From contig NZ_KZ984051.1 in NCBI RefSeq assembly GCF_003569805.1, positions 1,625,953-1,689,952 on the forward strand: 64,000 nucleotides of DNA, written 5' to 3'. Origin of the DNA: Microbacterium halotolerans. Its GTDB lineage: Bacteria; Actinomycetota; Actinomycetes; Actinomycetales; Microbacteriaceae. Both the position numbers and the translations under genes were made by a program. Positions within the stretch are counted from its first letter, which is position 1. Every line of letters begins with the position of its first letter. Below the pieces are notes generated by a model. It worked only from the letters and a program-made list of their open reading frames with translations, ran no database searches and had not been told where the DNA came from. This document shows positions 1-9,532 of the stretch, piece by piece.

Positions 1-1
1 G

Positions 2-1129
2 ACCGATGCCGTGGTCGTCGACGACGACACCATCGAACTGCAGTTCTCCGAGCCGGATCCGGACATCTTCCAGTACCTCGGCAACAGCGCCGGCTATATG
101 GCCAGCCCCGCACAGTTCGACAGCGACGCCGTCGACACGGTGCCGATCGGATCCGGACCCTACGAGCTCATACGCAGCGAGACGGTAGCAGGCGACCGCT
201 ACAGCTATGTCAAGCGCGACGACTACTGGGACGAAGACGCCGAGTGGGACTGGTTCGAGAATCTCGTGATCCGACCGATGAACGACTCGTCCGCGCGCAT
301 GAACGCGATGAAGTCGGGTGAGGTCGACACCGGCATCATCGAGCCGAAGCAGATTCCCGAGGCTGAGAAATCGGGGCTGAACGTGACCACGTTCCAGGTG
401 AACTGGTACGGGTTGTCGATCTTCGACCGCGCCGGGGAGATCGTCCCCGCGCTCGCCGACGCGCGGGTGCGACAGGCGATGAACTACGCCATCAACGGCG
501 AAGCGATCCTGAAGGCGGTCGACCTCGGCTACGGCGAGCCCACCGATCAGACGTTCAACGTCGACTCGGAGGCGTACGAGCCCGAGTACGACGACTACTA
601 CTCCTACGACCCAGACAGAGCCGGCGAGCTCCTCGCCGAGGCAGGCTACGAGGACGGCTTCTCGATCACGATGCCGAGCAGCTCGAGCATGGATCCAGCC
701 ATGCTCGCCGCGGTGGGACAGAACCTCGGGGCGGTCGGGATCGACGTCACGTTCCAAGAGGTCGCTCCGGCCGACTTCATCCCGTCACTGCGGCAGGGCA
801 AGTTCGCCGTCACCTGGATGTCGTTCGCCCAACCGCCCACCGCATGGGGGACCATCAGCCGGTTCCTGCTCCCCGGCTCAGCGTGGAACGTCTACAAGAC
901 GCAGGACGACCGCGTCGACGCCGCCTCGGACGCGGCACTGGAGAACCTCACGGATCCGGATGCGTACGAAGAGGCGGTCCAGCAGATCAACGCCGTGGCC
1001 GTTGAGGACGCCTGGAACGTGGTGTTCTACCGCGTGCAACAGGGTGTCGTCTCGCGCAACGGCCTCACCGCGGTCGGCCAGGCCGGCCAGGCTGCGCCCT
1101 CCATCTACAACTACACGCTCGACGAGTGA
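2..1129 (+). CDS. ABC transporter substrate-binding protein, family 5, 5' truncated
   Basis: This is the C-terminal 375 residues of an extracytoplasmic solute-binding protein of the peptide/nickel/oligosaccharide class (SBP family 5). The reading frame is open from base 2, so the start and signal peptide lie outside the window. Family hallmarks are visible: a YW-rich loop followed by MNAMKSGEVD, the block DARVRQAMNYAINGEAI, and YDPDRAGELLAEAGYEDG. It would capture the substrate outside the cell and deliver it to the permeases encoded directly downstream. The two sulfatases in the same operon suggest a sulfated ligand rather than a plain peptide, which is inference. Confidence 0.9.
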   Translation, partial: TDAVVVDDDTIELQFSEPDPDIFQYLGNSAGYMASPAQFDSDAVDTVPIGSGPYELIRSETVAGDRYSYVKRDDYWDEDAEWDWFENLVIRPMNDSSARMNAMKSGEVDTGIIEPKQIPEAEKSGLNVTTFQVNWYGLSIFDRAGEIVPALADARVRQAMNYAINGEAILKAVDLGYGEPTDQTFNVDSEAYEPEYDDYYSYDPDRAGELLAEAGYEDGFSITMPSSSSMDPAMLAAVGQNLGAVGIDVTFQEVAPADFIPSLRQGKFAVTWMSFAQPPTAWGTISRFLLPGSAWNVYKTQDDRVDAASDAALENLTDPDAYEEAVQQINAVAVEDAWNVVFYRVQQGVVSRNGLTAVGQAGQAAPSIYNYTLDE

Positions 1130-1144
1130 CGACAGGAGACAACC

Positions 1145-2086
1145 ATGCTGAGTTTCATCGCTCGCCGCCTCGTCGGTGGCATCGTGCTGCTCGTCGTCGC
1201 GTCATCGCTGACCTTCCTGCTGATGAACGCGAACAGCAGCGGCATCGCGATCCGCATCCTCGGTGATCAGGCCACGACAGAGCAGATCGCCGCGAAGTCG
1301 GCCGAGCTCGGCCTCGACCAGCCGCTCGTCGTCCGGTTCGGCGAGTGGCTGCTGGCCGCCATCAGGGGTGACTTCGGCATCTCGTGGTTCACCAGCGAGA
1401 GCGTCTGGCACACCGTCACGTCGCGCCTGCCGGTCACACTCTCGCTCGTGGTCGGCACGGTCATCGTCACCGCCATCGTCTCGACGATCCTCGGAGTGAT
1501 CGCCGCGACTCGGCGAGGCGCGGTCGACCGCCTCGTGCAGGTGCTCTCGGTCCTGGGCGCCGCCGCCCCGAACTTCTGGGTCGGGCTCATGCTCGTGATC
1601 GTCTTCGCGCTCACGCTGCACTGGTTCCCGGCGACCGGATTCGTCTCCCCGCTGGATTCGTTCAGCGGATGGACCGCGTCGATCACACTGCCGATCATCG
1701 CGCTGGCGCTGGGCGCCATCGCCGCGGTGACGCAGCAGATCCGCAGCGCGTTCATCGAGGTCGAGGGACGGGACTATGTGCGCACTCTCCGCAGCCGCGG
1801 TCTCGGCGAGCGGAAAGTGCTGTTCGTGCACGTGCTGCGTGGTGCGGCCACGCCGGCTCTGACCGTGCTCGCACTGCAGTTCGTCGCACTCCTCGGCGGC
1901 GCCGTCGTGGTCGAGCGCGTGTTCGCACTTCCCGGCCTCGGCGAGACGATCGCCTCTGCGACGACGAACGGCGACATCCCCCTCGTGATGGGTGTCGTCG
2001 TCGTCAGCGTCGCCCTGGTCGTCCTCGTCAACCTGCTGATCGACATCATCACCGGATGGATCAACCCGAAAGCGCGTCTGTCATGA
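1145..2086 (+). CDS. ABC transporter permease, DppB type
   Basis: The 313-residue protein is an inner-membrane permease of the DppB/OppB family, with a first hydrophobic helix at about residues 7-28 followed by the typical long extracytoplasmic loop and five further helices. The ABC-contacting EAA-type loop is visible near residues 205-230 (DYVRTLRSRGLGERKV). The start ATG follows a GACAGGAGA ribosome site. It should form the transmembrane channel with the permease half of the next gene, with which it overlaps by ATGA. Confidence 0.92.
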   Translation: MLSFIARRLVGGIVLLVVASSLTFLLMNANSSGIAIRILGDQATTEQIAAKSAELGLDQPLVVRFGEWLLAAIRGDFGISWFTSESVWHTVTSRLPVTLSLVVGTVIVTAIVSTILGVIAATRRGAVDRLVQVLSVLGAAAPNFWVGLMLVIVFALTLHWFPATGFVSPLDSFSGWTASITLPIIALALGAIAAVTQQIRSAFIEVEGRDYVRTLRSRGLGERKVLFVHVLRGAATPALTVLALQFVALLGGAVVVERVFALPGLGETIASATTNGDIPLVMGVVVVSVALVVLVNLLIDIITGWINPKARLS

Positions 2087-3858
2087 GCACTGGAACCCTG
2101 GAATCCGTCGCCCTGAGAGCCAACAAGGGCGGCAAGAACCTCTCACTCGCCGGCCGTCTGCTGCGGAATCCGCTCGGTCTGGCGGCCGTCGTGATCCTCG
2201 GCATCATCATCGTGCTCAGTGCGCTGGCGCCGCTGATCTCCCCGCACGACCCGAATCTGGTGAACCTCGAGGAGGCGTTCGCCGAGCCGAGCGCGGCCCA
2301 CTGGCTCGGAGCCGACTCGGCAGGTCGCGACGTGCTCTCGCGTCTGCTCGCGGGTGGTCACCTCACACTGCTGGGTGCCGCGGTCGCGCTCACCGTCGCG
2401 GTCGTCGTCGGGCTCGTCGCCGGTCTGGTCGCGGGCTTCTACGGCGGCTGGTTCGACACCCTCAGCGATCTCACCACGAGCCTCGTGATGGCCCTGCCGA
2501 GCATGATGATCCTGCTCGCCGTGCGCGTCGTCGTCGGCCCATCGCTGTGGATCACGATGGCGATCTTCGGTGTGCTGATCTCTCCGAGCATCTATCGGCT
2601 GGTGCGCAGCGGCGTCCGTGAGGTGCGCGAGGAGCTCTACGTCGACGCGGCCCGCGTGAGCGGTCTGTCCGATGCGCGGATCATCGCGCGGCATGTGCTG
2701 TTCGTCGTGCGGGCGCCCATCATCATCCAGGCGGCGACGATCGGCGGCATCTCGATCGCGATCCAATCCGGTCTGGAGTTCCTGGGTCTCGGTGATCAGA
2801 CGGTGCCGACCTGGGGCGTGATGCTGAGCGAGGCGTTCCGCAATCTCTACATCTCTCCGCTGCTGATCCTCTGGCCGGGCCTCGTGATCGCACTCACGAT
2901 CGGTGCGCTCATCCTCTTCGCGAACGCGCTCCGCGACGGCCTCGAGGACAGGCCGATGGCTCCGAGATGGCGCGGCGCGGTCGGGCGTGAGCGGACGCTC
3001 GCCTCGGAAGCAGATGCCGAATCCGTTCTCAGCGTCCGCGGCCTCACTGTGGGCTACCCGGACGGCGATCGGCTCAAGACCGTGATCGAAGACGTCGCCT
3101 TCGACGTGAGCAGGGGCGAGATCGTCGGGCTCGTCGGGGAATCCGGATCGGGCAAGACGCAGACAGCGTGGTCCGTCCTCGGCCTGCTCCCGCGCGGAGC
3201 GGTGATCGAGGACGGCGTCATCATGCACGAGGGAACGGATCTGCTCAGCGACGACGGCGCCGCACAGCGTGCCCTGCTCGGCAGCCGGATCGCGTACGTG
3301 CCGCAGGAGCCGATGTCGAATCTCGATCCGCTGTTCACCATCGGGCATCAGCTGATCGCCCCCATGCGCATGCACCTGGGTGTATCGAAGGACGACGCCC
3401 GGCGCAGGGCACTGGAGCTGCTCGCACGCGTCGGCATCACCGACCCGGAGCGCACGATGCGCTCCTACCCGCATCAGGTGTCAGGCGGGATGGCTCAGCG
3501 CGTGCTGATCGCCGGCGCCGTCTCCTGCGACCCCGATCTGATCGTCGCCGACGAGCCGACGACCGCGCTCGACGTCACAGTGCAGGCCGACATCCTGGAG
3601 CTCCTGCGCGGTCTGCGCGACGAACGCGGACTGTCGATGGTGTTCGTCACGCACAACTTCGGCGTCGTGGCCGACCTGTGCGACTCCGTCGTCGTGATGA
3701 AGCAGGGCGAGGTGGTCGAGCACGGGCCGGTGCAGTCCGTGCTCCGCGACCCGCAGCACGCATATACGCAGTCGCTTCTGGCTTCCACGCTCGACGGCAC
3801 GGCACCGCGCCGTGTGAATGACCGGGAGTTCGCCGAGCAGCAGGAGGCAGCAAGATGA
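2083..3858 (+). CDS. ABC transporter permease/ATP-binding fusion, DppC-DppD type
   Basis: This 591-residue protein joins a DppC-like permease (about residues 20-290, with the coupling loop GVREVREELYVDAARVSG) to a DppD-like ATPase (about 310-590). The ATPase half has Walker A GESGSGKT near residue 352, signature SGGMAQR near 467 and Walker B LIVADEPT near 486. Fusions of this kind are known in Actinobacteria. The start ATG overlaps the stop of the preceding permease, and a start farther upstream would only read through that gene. With the neighbouring genes it makes a complete importer. Confidence 0.92.
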   Translation: MSTGTLESVALRANKGGKNLSLAGRLLRNPLGLAAVVILGIIIVLSALAPLISPHDPNLVNLEEAFAEPSAAHWLGADSAGRDVLSRLLAGGHLTLLGAAVALTVAVVVGLVAGLVAGFYGGWFDTLSDLTTSLVMALPSMMILLAVRVVVGPSLWITMAIFGVLISPSIYRLVRSGVREVREELYVDAARVSGLSDARIIARHVLFVVRAPIIIQAATIGGISIAIQSGLEFLGLGDQTVPTWGVMLSEAFRNLYISPLLILWPGLVIALTIGALILFANALRDGLEDRPMAPRWRGAVGRERTLASEADAESVLSVRGLTVGYPDGDRLKTVIEDVAFDVSRGEIVGLVGESGSGKTQTAWSVLGLLPRGAVIEDGVIMHEGTDLLSDDGAAQRALLGSRIAYVPQEPMSNLDPLFTIGHQLIAPMRMHLGVSKDDARRRALELLARVGITDPERTMRSYPHQVSGGMAQRVLIAGAVSCDPDLIVADEPTTALDVTVQADILELLRGLRDERGLSMVFVTHNFGVVADLCDSVVVMKQGEVVEHGPVQSVLRDPQHAYTQSLLASTLDGTAPRRVNDREFAEQQEAAR

Positions 3859-4679
3859 CCGAGAAGATCCTCGAGGTCAAGGACCTCGTCGTCGAGTTCC
3901 CGGGACGCAGGCGGAGTGAGACGTTCCGCGCCCTCAAGGGTGTGTCGATCGACATCGCACCGGGTGAGACCGTCGGGCTCGTGGGGGAGTCGGGTTCGGG
4001 CAAGACGACGCTCGGACGCGCGATCCTCGGCCTCGCGCCCATCGCGGAGGGCTCGATCGAGTTCGAGGGCCGATCACTCGTCGGGCTCACACGCAGACAG
4101 CGACGCGAGATCGACGTGCAGGCCGTGTTCCAAGACCCGTACACCTCTCTCAACCCGGCGATGACGATCGGCGACATCCTGTCGGAGCCGCTCACGGTGC
4201 GGGGGACCTCCGACCGCGAGGCGCGCCTGCGCGTGCATGAACTGCTCGACGCGGTCGGACTTCCCACGGACGCCGCCCGACGCCGCCCGAACGAGTTCTC
4301 CGGCGGCCAGCGGCAGCGCATCGCGATCGCCCGCTCGCTCGCACTCGACCCGAAGCTCATCGTGTGCGACGAACCCGTGTCCGCCCTCGATCTGTCGACG
4401 CAGGCGAAGGTGCTCGACCTGTTCATCGACATCCAGCGCCGCACCGGGGTGGCGTACCTGTTCATCTCGCACGACCTCATGGTGGTCCGCCACATCAGCC
4501 ACCGGATCGCGGTGATGTATCACGGCGACATCGTCGAGTTCGGTGACGGCGAGCAGGTGACCGATCACCCGGAGGACCCGTACACGCAGCGTCTGCTCGC
4601 CGCGTCGCCGGTCTCCGACCCGGTCGAGCAGCGCAGGCGGCGCGAACTGCGCCATGAGCTGCTGGAGGCCGAAGGATGA
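3855..4679 (+). CDS. ABC transporter ATP-binding protein, DppF type
   Basis: This is the second ATPase subunit of the importer, 274 residues. Walker A GESGSGKTT lies near residue 44, the signature SGGQRQR near 149 and Walker B LIVCDEPVSALD near 169; the C-terminal segment DHPEDPYTQRLLAA is the usual oligopeptide-transporter extension. It overlaps its upstream neighbour by ATGA and is itself overlapped by the sulfatase gene, so translation of transporter and sulfatases is probably coupled. It would pair with the fused ATPase domain to drive uptake. Confidence 0.92.
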   Translation: MTEKILEVKDLVVEFPGRRRSETFRALKGVSIDIAPGETVGLVGESGSGKTTLGRAILGLAPIAEGSIEFEGRSLVGLTRRQRREIDVQAVFQDPYTSLNPAMTIGDILSEPLTVRGTSDREARLRVHELLDAVGLPTDAARRRPNEFSGGQRQRIAIARSLALDPKLIVCDEPVSALDLSTQAKVLDLFIDIQRRTGVAYLFISHDLMVVRHISHRIAVMYHGDIVEFGDGEQVTDHPEDPYTQRLLAASPVSDPVEQRRRRELRHELLEAEG

Positions 4680-6325
4680 GCGCGCGCGGCGACCGGCCGA
4701 ACATCCTCTGGATCTCGACCCACGACATCAACCCGGAACTCGGCTGCTATCGCGGCGTATGGCCAGGAGCGGAAGTCGCCGTGACGCCGAACCTCGACGC
4801 GCTGGCGGCGGAGGGTACGCGCTTCGACAACGCATTCGCGGTGGCCCCGGTGTGCGCGCCGTCGCGTTCGTCGATCATGACGGGGTGCTTCCCCACGTCG
4901 ATCGGCACGCACAACATGCGTTCCAAGGCGGTGCCGCCGCCCGAGGTGCGTCTGCTGAGCGAGTACTTCAGGCAGGCCGGCTACTACGCGACGAACAACG
5001 TGTTCACGGACTTCCAGCTCCCCGTGCCTGGCACGGCGTTCGACGACTGCTCATCCACGGCGCACTGGCGGAACAGACCGGATCCCGATCAGCCCTTCTT
5101 CGCGTCCTTCCACGGCATGGTGACGCACGAGTCGCAGATCTACCTCGACGATGACGACTTCGCGCGAGTGACATCAGAGCTGCCGGATGATGTCAGGCAC
5201 GACCCTGAGACGGTTCCCGTGCCGCCGTACCACCCGGACGACGAGGTGTTCCGCACCGCGTGGGCGAGGTATCACGACCTCATCTCCATCATGGACGCGT
5301 GGGTCGGGCGCATCCTCGCCGAGCTGGCGGAGGACGGCCTGGAGCGCGACACGATCGTGGTGTTCTGGAGCGACCACGGAGCGGGCTTCCCGCGTGCGAA
5401 GCGCTGGGCGACCGAAGCCGGCCTGCGCATTCCTCTCATCGTGCGCTGGCCCGGCCGGGTCGCAGCAGACGCCGCCCGCGACGACGTGGCGCACCTCGCC
5501 GACATCGCGCCGAGCATGCTGCGGATGGCAGGGCTCGAGGTGCCGGAGCACATGCAGACGGCGCCGCTGTTCGACTCGGAAGGAATCGCGCACGAGCAAG
5601 GGGAATACGCCTTCGGCGGCAGGGATCGGATGGATGAGCAGCGTGACAGCTCGCGCACGGTGCGCAATCGGCGCTTCCGCTACGTACGCCATGCCCATCC
5701 GGATCGCTCCCCGTTCCAGCATCAGCAGTTCGCGGAGAAGTTCTCGACGTGGCGCGACCTGCGCGGTCGCATCAACGACGAAGCCCGCCAACGTGCGGCC
5801 GGAGACCCGGAGGACAGGCTCACGCCGCTGCAGCGCCGCGTGACCGCCGAACACAAGCCCGCGGAGGAGCTGTACGACATCGCGACCGACCCGTATGAGA
5901 CCGTCGACCTGGCGACCGACCCGCAGTTCCGCGAGGTGCGCGACCAGCTCGCGACCGCGCTGGACGCGTGGATCGCGCGCGTGGGCGATCTGGGCACGGT
6001 TGATGAGGAGGAGCTGATCCGTTCGTGGCGGCCGGAGGGGATCGTCCCGACGACACCGGCACCCCGCGTGCGCGCGCGAGCGGACGGCTCGGTCGAACTG
6101 GGCAGCGACACCGAAGGCGCACTCGTGGCGTGGACGTCCGATCCGCCTGTCGCAGTGCCGGAGCGAGGCCTCCAAGATCGCATCGGCGGCAATCCGGAAC
6201 CGGACGGGCGCACCTGGCACATCGCCGACGGAGAGCTGCCGGCGTCCGGCGGAGAGCGGTGGGCGCGGGCGTGGCGCCTGGGGCACCACGGCAGCACCGA
6301 CGTGCACATCCCCGCAGCAATCTGA
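4676..6325 (+). CDS. Type I sulfatase
   Basis: The 549-residue protein belongs to the alkaline-phosphatase/sulfatase superfamily and should hydrolyse a sulfate ester. The active-site consensus C-x-P-S-R is present as CAPSR with Cys60, the residue that a formylglycine-generating enzyme converts to formylglycine. Metal-binding positions are seen in the N-terminal STHD and the later WSDHG. No signal peptide is visible, so it is probably cytoplasmic and acts on imported substrate. The start overlaps the ATPase gene by ATGA. No sulfatase-modifying enzyme is encoded in the window. The exact substrate cannot be told. Confidence 0.9.
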   Translation: MSARGDRPNILWISTHDINPELGCYRGVWPGAEVAVTPNLDALAAEGTRFDNAFAVAPVCAPSRSSIMTGCFPTSIGTHNMRSKAVPPPEVRLLSEYFRQAGYYATNNVFTDFQLPVPGTAFDDCSSTAHWRNRPDPDQPFFASFHGMVTHESQIYLDDDDFARVTSELPDDVRHDPETVPVPPYHPDDEVFRTAWARYHDLISIMDAWVGRILAELAEDGLERDTIVVFWSDHGAGFPRAKRWATEAGLRIPLIVRWPGRVAADAARDDVAHLADIAPSMLRMAGLEVPEHMQTAPLFDSEGIAHEQGEYAFGGRDRMDEQRDSSRTVRNRRFRYVRHAHPDRSPFQHQQFAEKFSTWRDLRGRINDEARQRAAGDPEDRLTPLQRRVTAEHKPAEELYDIATDPYETVDLATDPQFREVRDQLATALDAWIARVGDLGTVDEEELIRSWRPEGIVPTTPAPRVRARADGSVELGSDTEGALVAWTSDPPVAVPERGLQDRIGGNPEPDGRTWHIADGELPASGGERWARAWRLGHHGSTDVHIPAAI

Positions 6326-6351
6326 TCGAATCGAACGCGAGAGCAGGAACC

Positions 6352-7857
6352 GTGGCTCAGCCAAACATCATCTTCATCATGTCCGACGACCACGCCGCGC
6401 ACGCCATCTCGGCGTACGGCAGTCGAGTGAACCACACCCCGCACCTCGACCGGATCGCCGAGGAGGGCGTGCGCATGGACGCCGTGTTCTGCACGAACTC
6501 GATCTGCAGTCCGTCGCGCGCGACGATTCTCACCGGCACCTACAGCCACGTCAACGGCGTCTCGTCGATCTGGACCGAGATGGACTACCGGGTGCCGACG
6601 TTCATCGAATCGCTGCACGAGCGCGGGTACGCCACCGGTATGTTCGGCAAGTGGCATCTCGGCGAACACGGCGTCTCGCTGCCGCGCGGCTTCGACGCGT
6701 GGAAGGTGTTCCCCGGCCAGGGTGACTACATCGATCCGGAGATGATCGACGAGAACGGCAGTCAGACGATCCCGGGCTATGCCACGGACATCGTCACGGA
6801 TCTCGCGCTCGACTGGATCGACTCGGTCGCCGACGAGCCGTTCGTCGCGATGGTGCACCACAAGGCGCCGCACCGGCCATGGATCCCCGACGAGAAGCAC
6901 AAGCACCTCTACGCGGACGGCGACATTCCCGAGCCCGAGACGTTCTTCGACGATCACGCCACGCGCAGCAAGGCGGTGCGGAACGTGCATATGACGATCG
7001 CAGACGACATGGGCGCCGACGATCTCAAGCAGGAGGTGCCGGAGCATCTGCGCGGTGAGGAGAACCGCGAGGCGCGGATGCGCTGGAAGTACCAGATCTA
7101 CATGCGCGACTACCTGCAGACCGTGCAGTCGATCGATGACAACGTCGGCCGGCTGCTCGACCACCTCGCGGAGAAGGGGCTCGCGGAGAACACCCTCGTG
7201 GTCTACACCTCCGACCAGGGCTTCTTCCTCGGCGACCACGGCTGGTTCGACAAGCGGCTGATGTTCGACCAGTCGCTGCAGATGCCGATGCTCATCCGGT
7301 GGCCGGCGGAGATCCCCGCCGCGTCGCGCTGCGAGGCGATCATCACGAACGTCGACTTCGCCGCGACCTTCCTCGATGTGGCCGGTCTCGATGTGCAGGA
7401 GGCGCTGCCGACCTCGCAGGGGCGCAGCTTCCGACCGCTGCTGCGCGGTGAGGAGGTCGAGGACTGGCCGGATGCGGCCTACTACCGGTACTGGGAGCAC
7501 GATGACCCCATCCACGGCGCTCCCGGCCACTACGGCATCCGGACCGCCGACCACAAGCTGATCCACTATTACGGGGCTGGGCTGGGCGTGCCAGGCGCAT
7601 CCGAGACGTTCTATGACCCGGAGTGGGAGCTGTACGACCTGAAGGCCGACCCGACCGAGGTGCGCAACGTCGCCGACGACCCCGGGTACGCCGCAATCCG
7701 TGCGGAGCTCGAGCGGAAGCTGGCGGAGTACCAGGAGCGCTACAACGACGAACCGTACCGCGGCGAGGACACGCCGCATCCGGAGTGGGGGCCTCACGAC
7801 GCCGCGACACTCGCACGCGTCGAGGAGTACGTGAAGAACATCCGCGAAACGAGCTGA
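6352..7857 (+). CDS. Type I sulfatase
   Basis: A second sulfatase of 501 residues starts at a GTG preceded by GAGCAGGAA; an upstream ATG in the same frame would overlap the previous gene heavily. The catalytic motif is CSPSR with Cys52, metal ligands appear in MSDDH near the N-terminus and in TSDQGFFLGDHGW, and the C-terminal region has the ELYDLKADPTEVRNVADDP block common to iduronate-2-sulfatase/choline-sulfatase-like enzymes. It lies 26 bases after the first sulfatase. The two probably remove different sulfate groups from the same imported compound, which is inference. Confidence 0.9.
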   Translation: MAQPNIIFIMSDDHAAHAISAYGSRVNHTPHLDRIAEEGVRMDAVFCTNSICSPSRATILTGTYSHVNGVSSIWTEMDYRVPTFIESLHERGYATGMFGKWHLGEHGVSLPRGFDAWKVFPGQGDYIDPEMIDENGSQTIPGYATDIVTDLALDWIDSVADEPFVAMVHHKAPHRPWIPDEKHKHLYADGDIPEPETFFDDHATRSKAVRNVHMTIADDMGADDLKQEVPEHLRGEENREARMRWKYQIYMRDYLQTVQSIDDNVGRLLDHLAEKGLAENTLVVYTSDQGFFLGDHGWFDKRLMFDQSLQMPMLIRWPAEIPAASRCEAIITNVDFAATFLDVAGLDVQEALPTSQGRSFRPLLRGEEVEDWPDAAYYRYWEHDDPIHGAPGHYGIRTADHKLIHYYGAGLGVPGASETFYDPEWELYDLKADPTEVRNVADDPGYAAIRAELERKLAEYQERYNDEPYRGEDTPHPEWGPHDAATLARVEEYVKNIRETS

Positions 7858-7913
7858 TCGGCTCACCGGCACCATCCGCGGCGTGCGTTCAAGGTTCACG
7901 AATGATCGCCGCA

Positions 7914-7919
7914 TAACCT
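7914..7919 (+). promoter_or_regulatory. Leaderless -10 box of galE
   Basis: TAACCT lies exactly six bases before the galE ATG and no ribosome site is present, so the mRNA probably begins at the start codon. No good -35 at normal spacing is visible. Confidence 0.4.
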
Positions 7920-7925
7920 GGACTC

Positions 7926-8945
7926 ATGCGCGTACTTCTCGCCGGCGGCGCCGGATATGTCGGAACCCACACTGCGATCGCCCTGCTCGACGCGGGCCAC
8001 GAGGCGGTGCTGCTCGACGACATGAGCAACACCAGCGCCGCGGTCGCCGAGCGCATCGAGCAGATCACCGGCAAGCGGGCGTCACTCGCTGCGGGCAGCG
8101 CGGCAGTCGCGGACGAGGTCCGGCGCGCGTTCGACGAGTTCGGACCGTTCGACTCGATCATGCACTTCGCGGCGAAGAAGGCGGTGGGGGAGTCGGTCGA
8201 GAAGCCGCTGGAGTACTACCGCAACAACCTCGACACGACCTTCGCACTGCTCGAGGTCGGCCTCGAGCGCGGCATCGCCTCGTTCATCTTCTCGTCGACG
8301 GGCACCGTGTACTCCGACCCGGCCGATCTGCCCTTCGCCGAGACCGCGACGCGGAATCTGGTGGAGATCTCGAATCCGTACTCGAAGTCGAAGCTGATCA
8401 ACGAGGTCGTGCTCACCGATGTGCAGCGTGTGAACCCCGAGCTGAACATCACGATGCTGCGCTACTTCAATCCGGTCGGCGCGCACGAGTCCGGCCTTGT
8501 CGGCGAGGATCCGAAGGGCATCCCGAACAACCTGATGCCGTTCGTCGCTCGCGTCGCCGTGGGCGCTCTGCCCGAGGTGAATGTGTTCGGCACCGACTAC
8601 GACACCCCGGACGGCACGGGTCAGCGTGACTACATCCACGTCGTCGACCTCGCCGAGGGCCACGTCGCCGCGCTCGAGAAAGCGCAGCCCGGCCTGAAGG
8701 CCTACAACCTCGGCACCGGCAACCCGGTCAGCGTGCTCGAGCTGATCTCGTCCTTCGAGAAGGCCATCGGTCGTGAGCTGCCGAAGAAGATGGCGCCCCG
8801 CCGCGCCGGCGACCTCGCCGCCACCTACTGCGACTCGGCGGCCGCCGAGCAGGAGCTGGGCTGGAAGGCCACCCGCACCATCGACGACATGACTCGTGAC
8901 GTCTGGAACTGGCAGCAGCGCAACCCCGCCGGCTACGAGGGCTGA
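7926..8945 (+). CDS. galE: UDP-glucose 4-epimerase
   Basis: The enzyme interconverts UDP-glucose and UDP-galactose with tightly bound NAD+. The 339-residue protein has the extended-SDR Rossmann motif GGAGYVG at residues 7-13, the catalytic dyad in YSKSK (Tyr152, Lys156) and the STGTVY serine region. Length matches GalE (about 330-340). It stands apart from the sulfatase operon by 68 bases with its own likely leaderless promoter, and is convergent with the CoA-binding gene, only 14 bases from its stop. It supplies nucleotide sugars for cell-surface glycans. Confidence 0.93.
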   Translation: MRVLLAGGAGYVGTHTAIALLDAGHEAVLLDDMSNTSAAVAERIEQITGKRASLAAGSAAVADEVRRAFDEFGPFDSIMHFAAKKAVGESVEKPLEYYRNNLDTTFALLEVGLERGIASFIFSSTGTVYSDPADLPFAETATRNLVEISNPYSKSKLINEVVLTDVQRVNPELNITMLRYFNPVGAHESGLVGEDPKGIPNNLMPFVARVAVGALPEVNVFGTDYDTPDGTGQRDYIHVVDLAEGHVAALEKAQPGLKAYNLGTGNPVSVLELISSFEKAIGRELPKKMAPRRAGDLAATYCDSAAAEQELGWKATRTIDDMTRDVWNWQQRNPAGYEG

Positions 8946-8959
8946 GTGCCCGCGCGGGG

Positions 8960-9532
8960 TCAGCGGGCGGTGACCTGGCGCTTGGAGGAGATGACGCCGG
9001 TGTCGAAGCCGGCCAGGTGCAGGCCGCCGTGGAAGCGGGCGTGCTCGATCTTGATGCAGCGGTCCATCACCACGTCGAGCCCCGCCTCCTCGGCGATCGC
9101 CGCAGCCTCTTCGTTCCATGAGCCCAGCTGCAGCCACAGCGCCTTCGCGCCGACCTCGACGGCCTCGCGCGCCACCTGCGGCAGATCATCGTGCCGCCGG
9201 AACACGTCGACTATGTCGGGAACGACCGGCAGGTCCGCCAGCGACGCATACGCTGGGCGTCCGAGGATCTCGGCCGCGCGCGGGTTGACGAAGTACACCT
9301 CGTACGGCGAGCTCGACAGCAGATACGTGCTGACGAAGTAGCTCGCCCGCGCGGGATTGGTCGATGCCCCGACGATCGCCACCGACGTCGCCCTGCGCAG
9401 GATGCCCAGCCGCGCCGCGGCGCTCGGGCCCTGCCAGGTGCGGCCGGCGTGAGCCGGGTCGGATCCGGATGCCGCGGGCAGCGCGCAGGCGACGCCGGTG
9501 GCAGGGGGCGTGAACTCGCATGCGTCGCTCAT
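8960..9532 (-). CDS. CoA-binding domain protein (YccU-like)
   Basis: This 190-residue cytoplasmic protein is a single CoA-binding Rossmann domain like the N-terminal part of succinyl-CoA ligase alpha subunits. It shows SVAIVGASTNPARASY around residue 50, a YEVYFVNPRAAEILG segment, and the closing VMDRCIKIEHARF typical of the YccU family. The start ATG overlaps the metY stop by ATGA; the in-frame start 45 bases earlier lies inside metY and is less likely. It is the last gene of the six-gene operon. Its biochemical role is unknown. Confidence 0.88.
   Translation of the reverse strand: MSDACEFTPPATGVACALPAASGSDPAHAGRTWQGPSAAARLGILRRATSVAIVGASTNPARASYFVSTYLLSSSPYEVYFVNPRAAEILGRPAYASLADLPVVPDIVDVFRRHDDLPQVAREAVEVGAKALWLQLGSWNEEAAAIAEEAGLDVVMDRCIKIEHARFHGGLHLAGFDTGVISSKRQVTAR

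Noticed and set aside
5722..7914. 730-codon minus-strand open frame
   Set aside because: Antisense to two sulfatases with intact active sites; composition is Arg/Val-rich and not protein-like.
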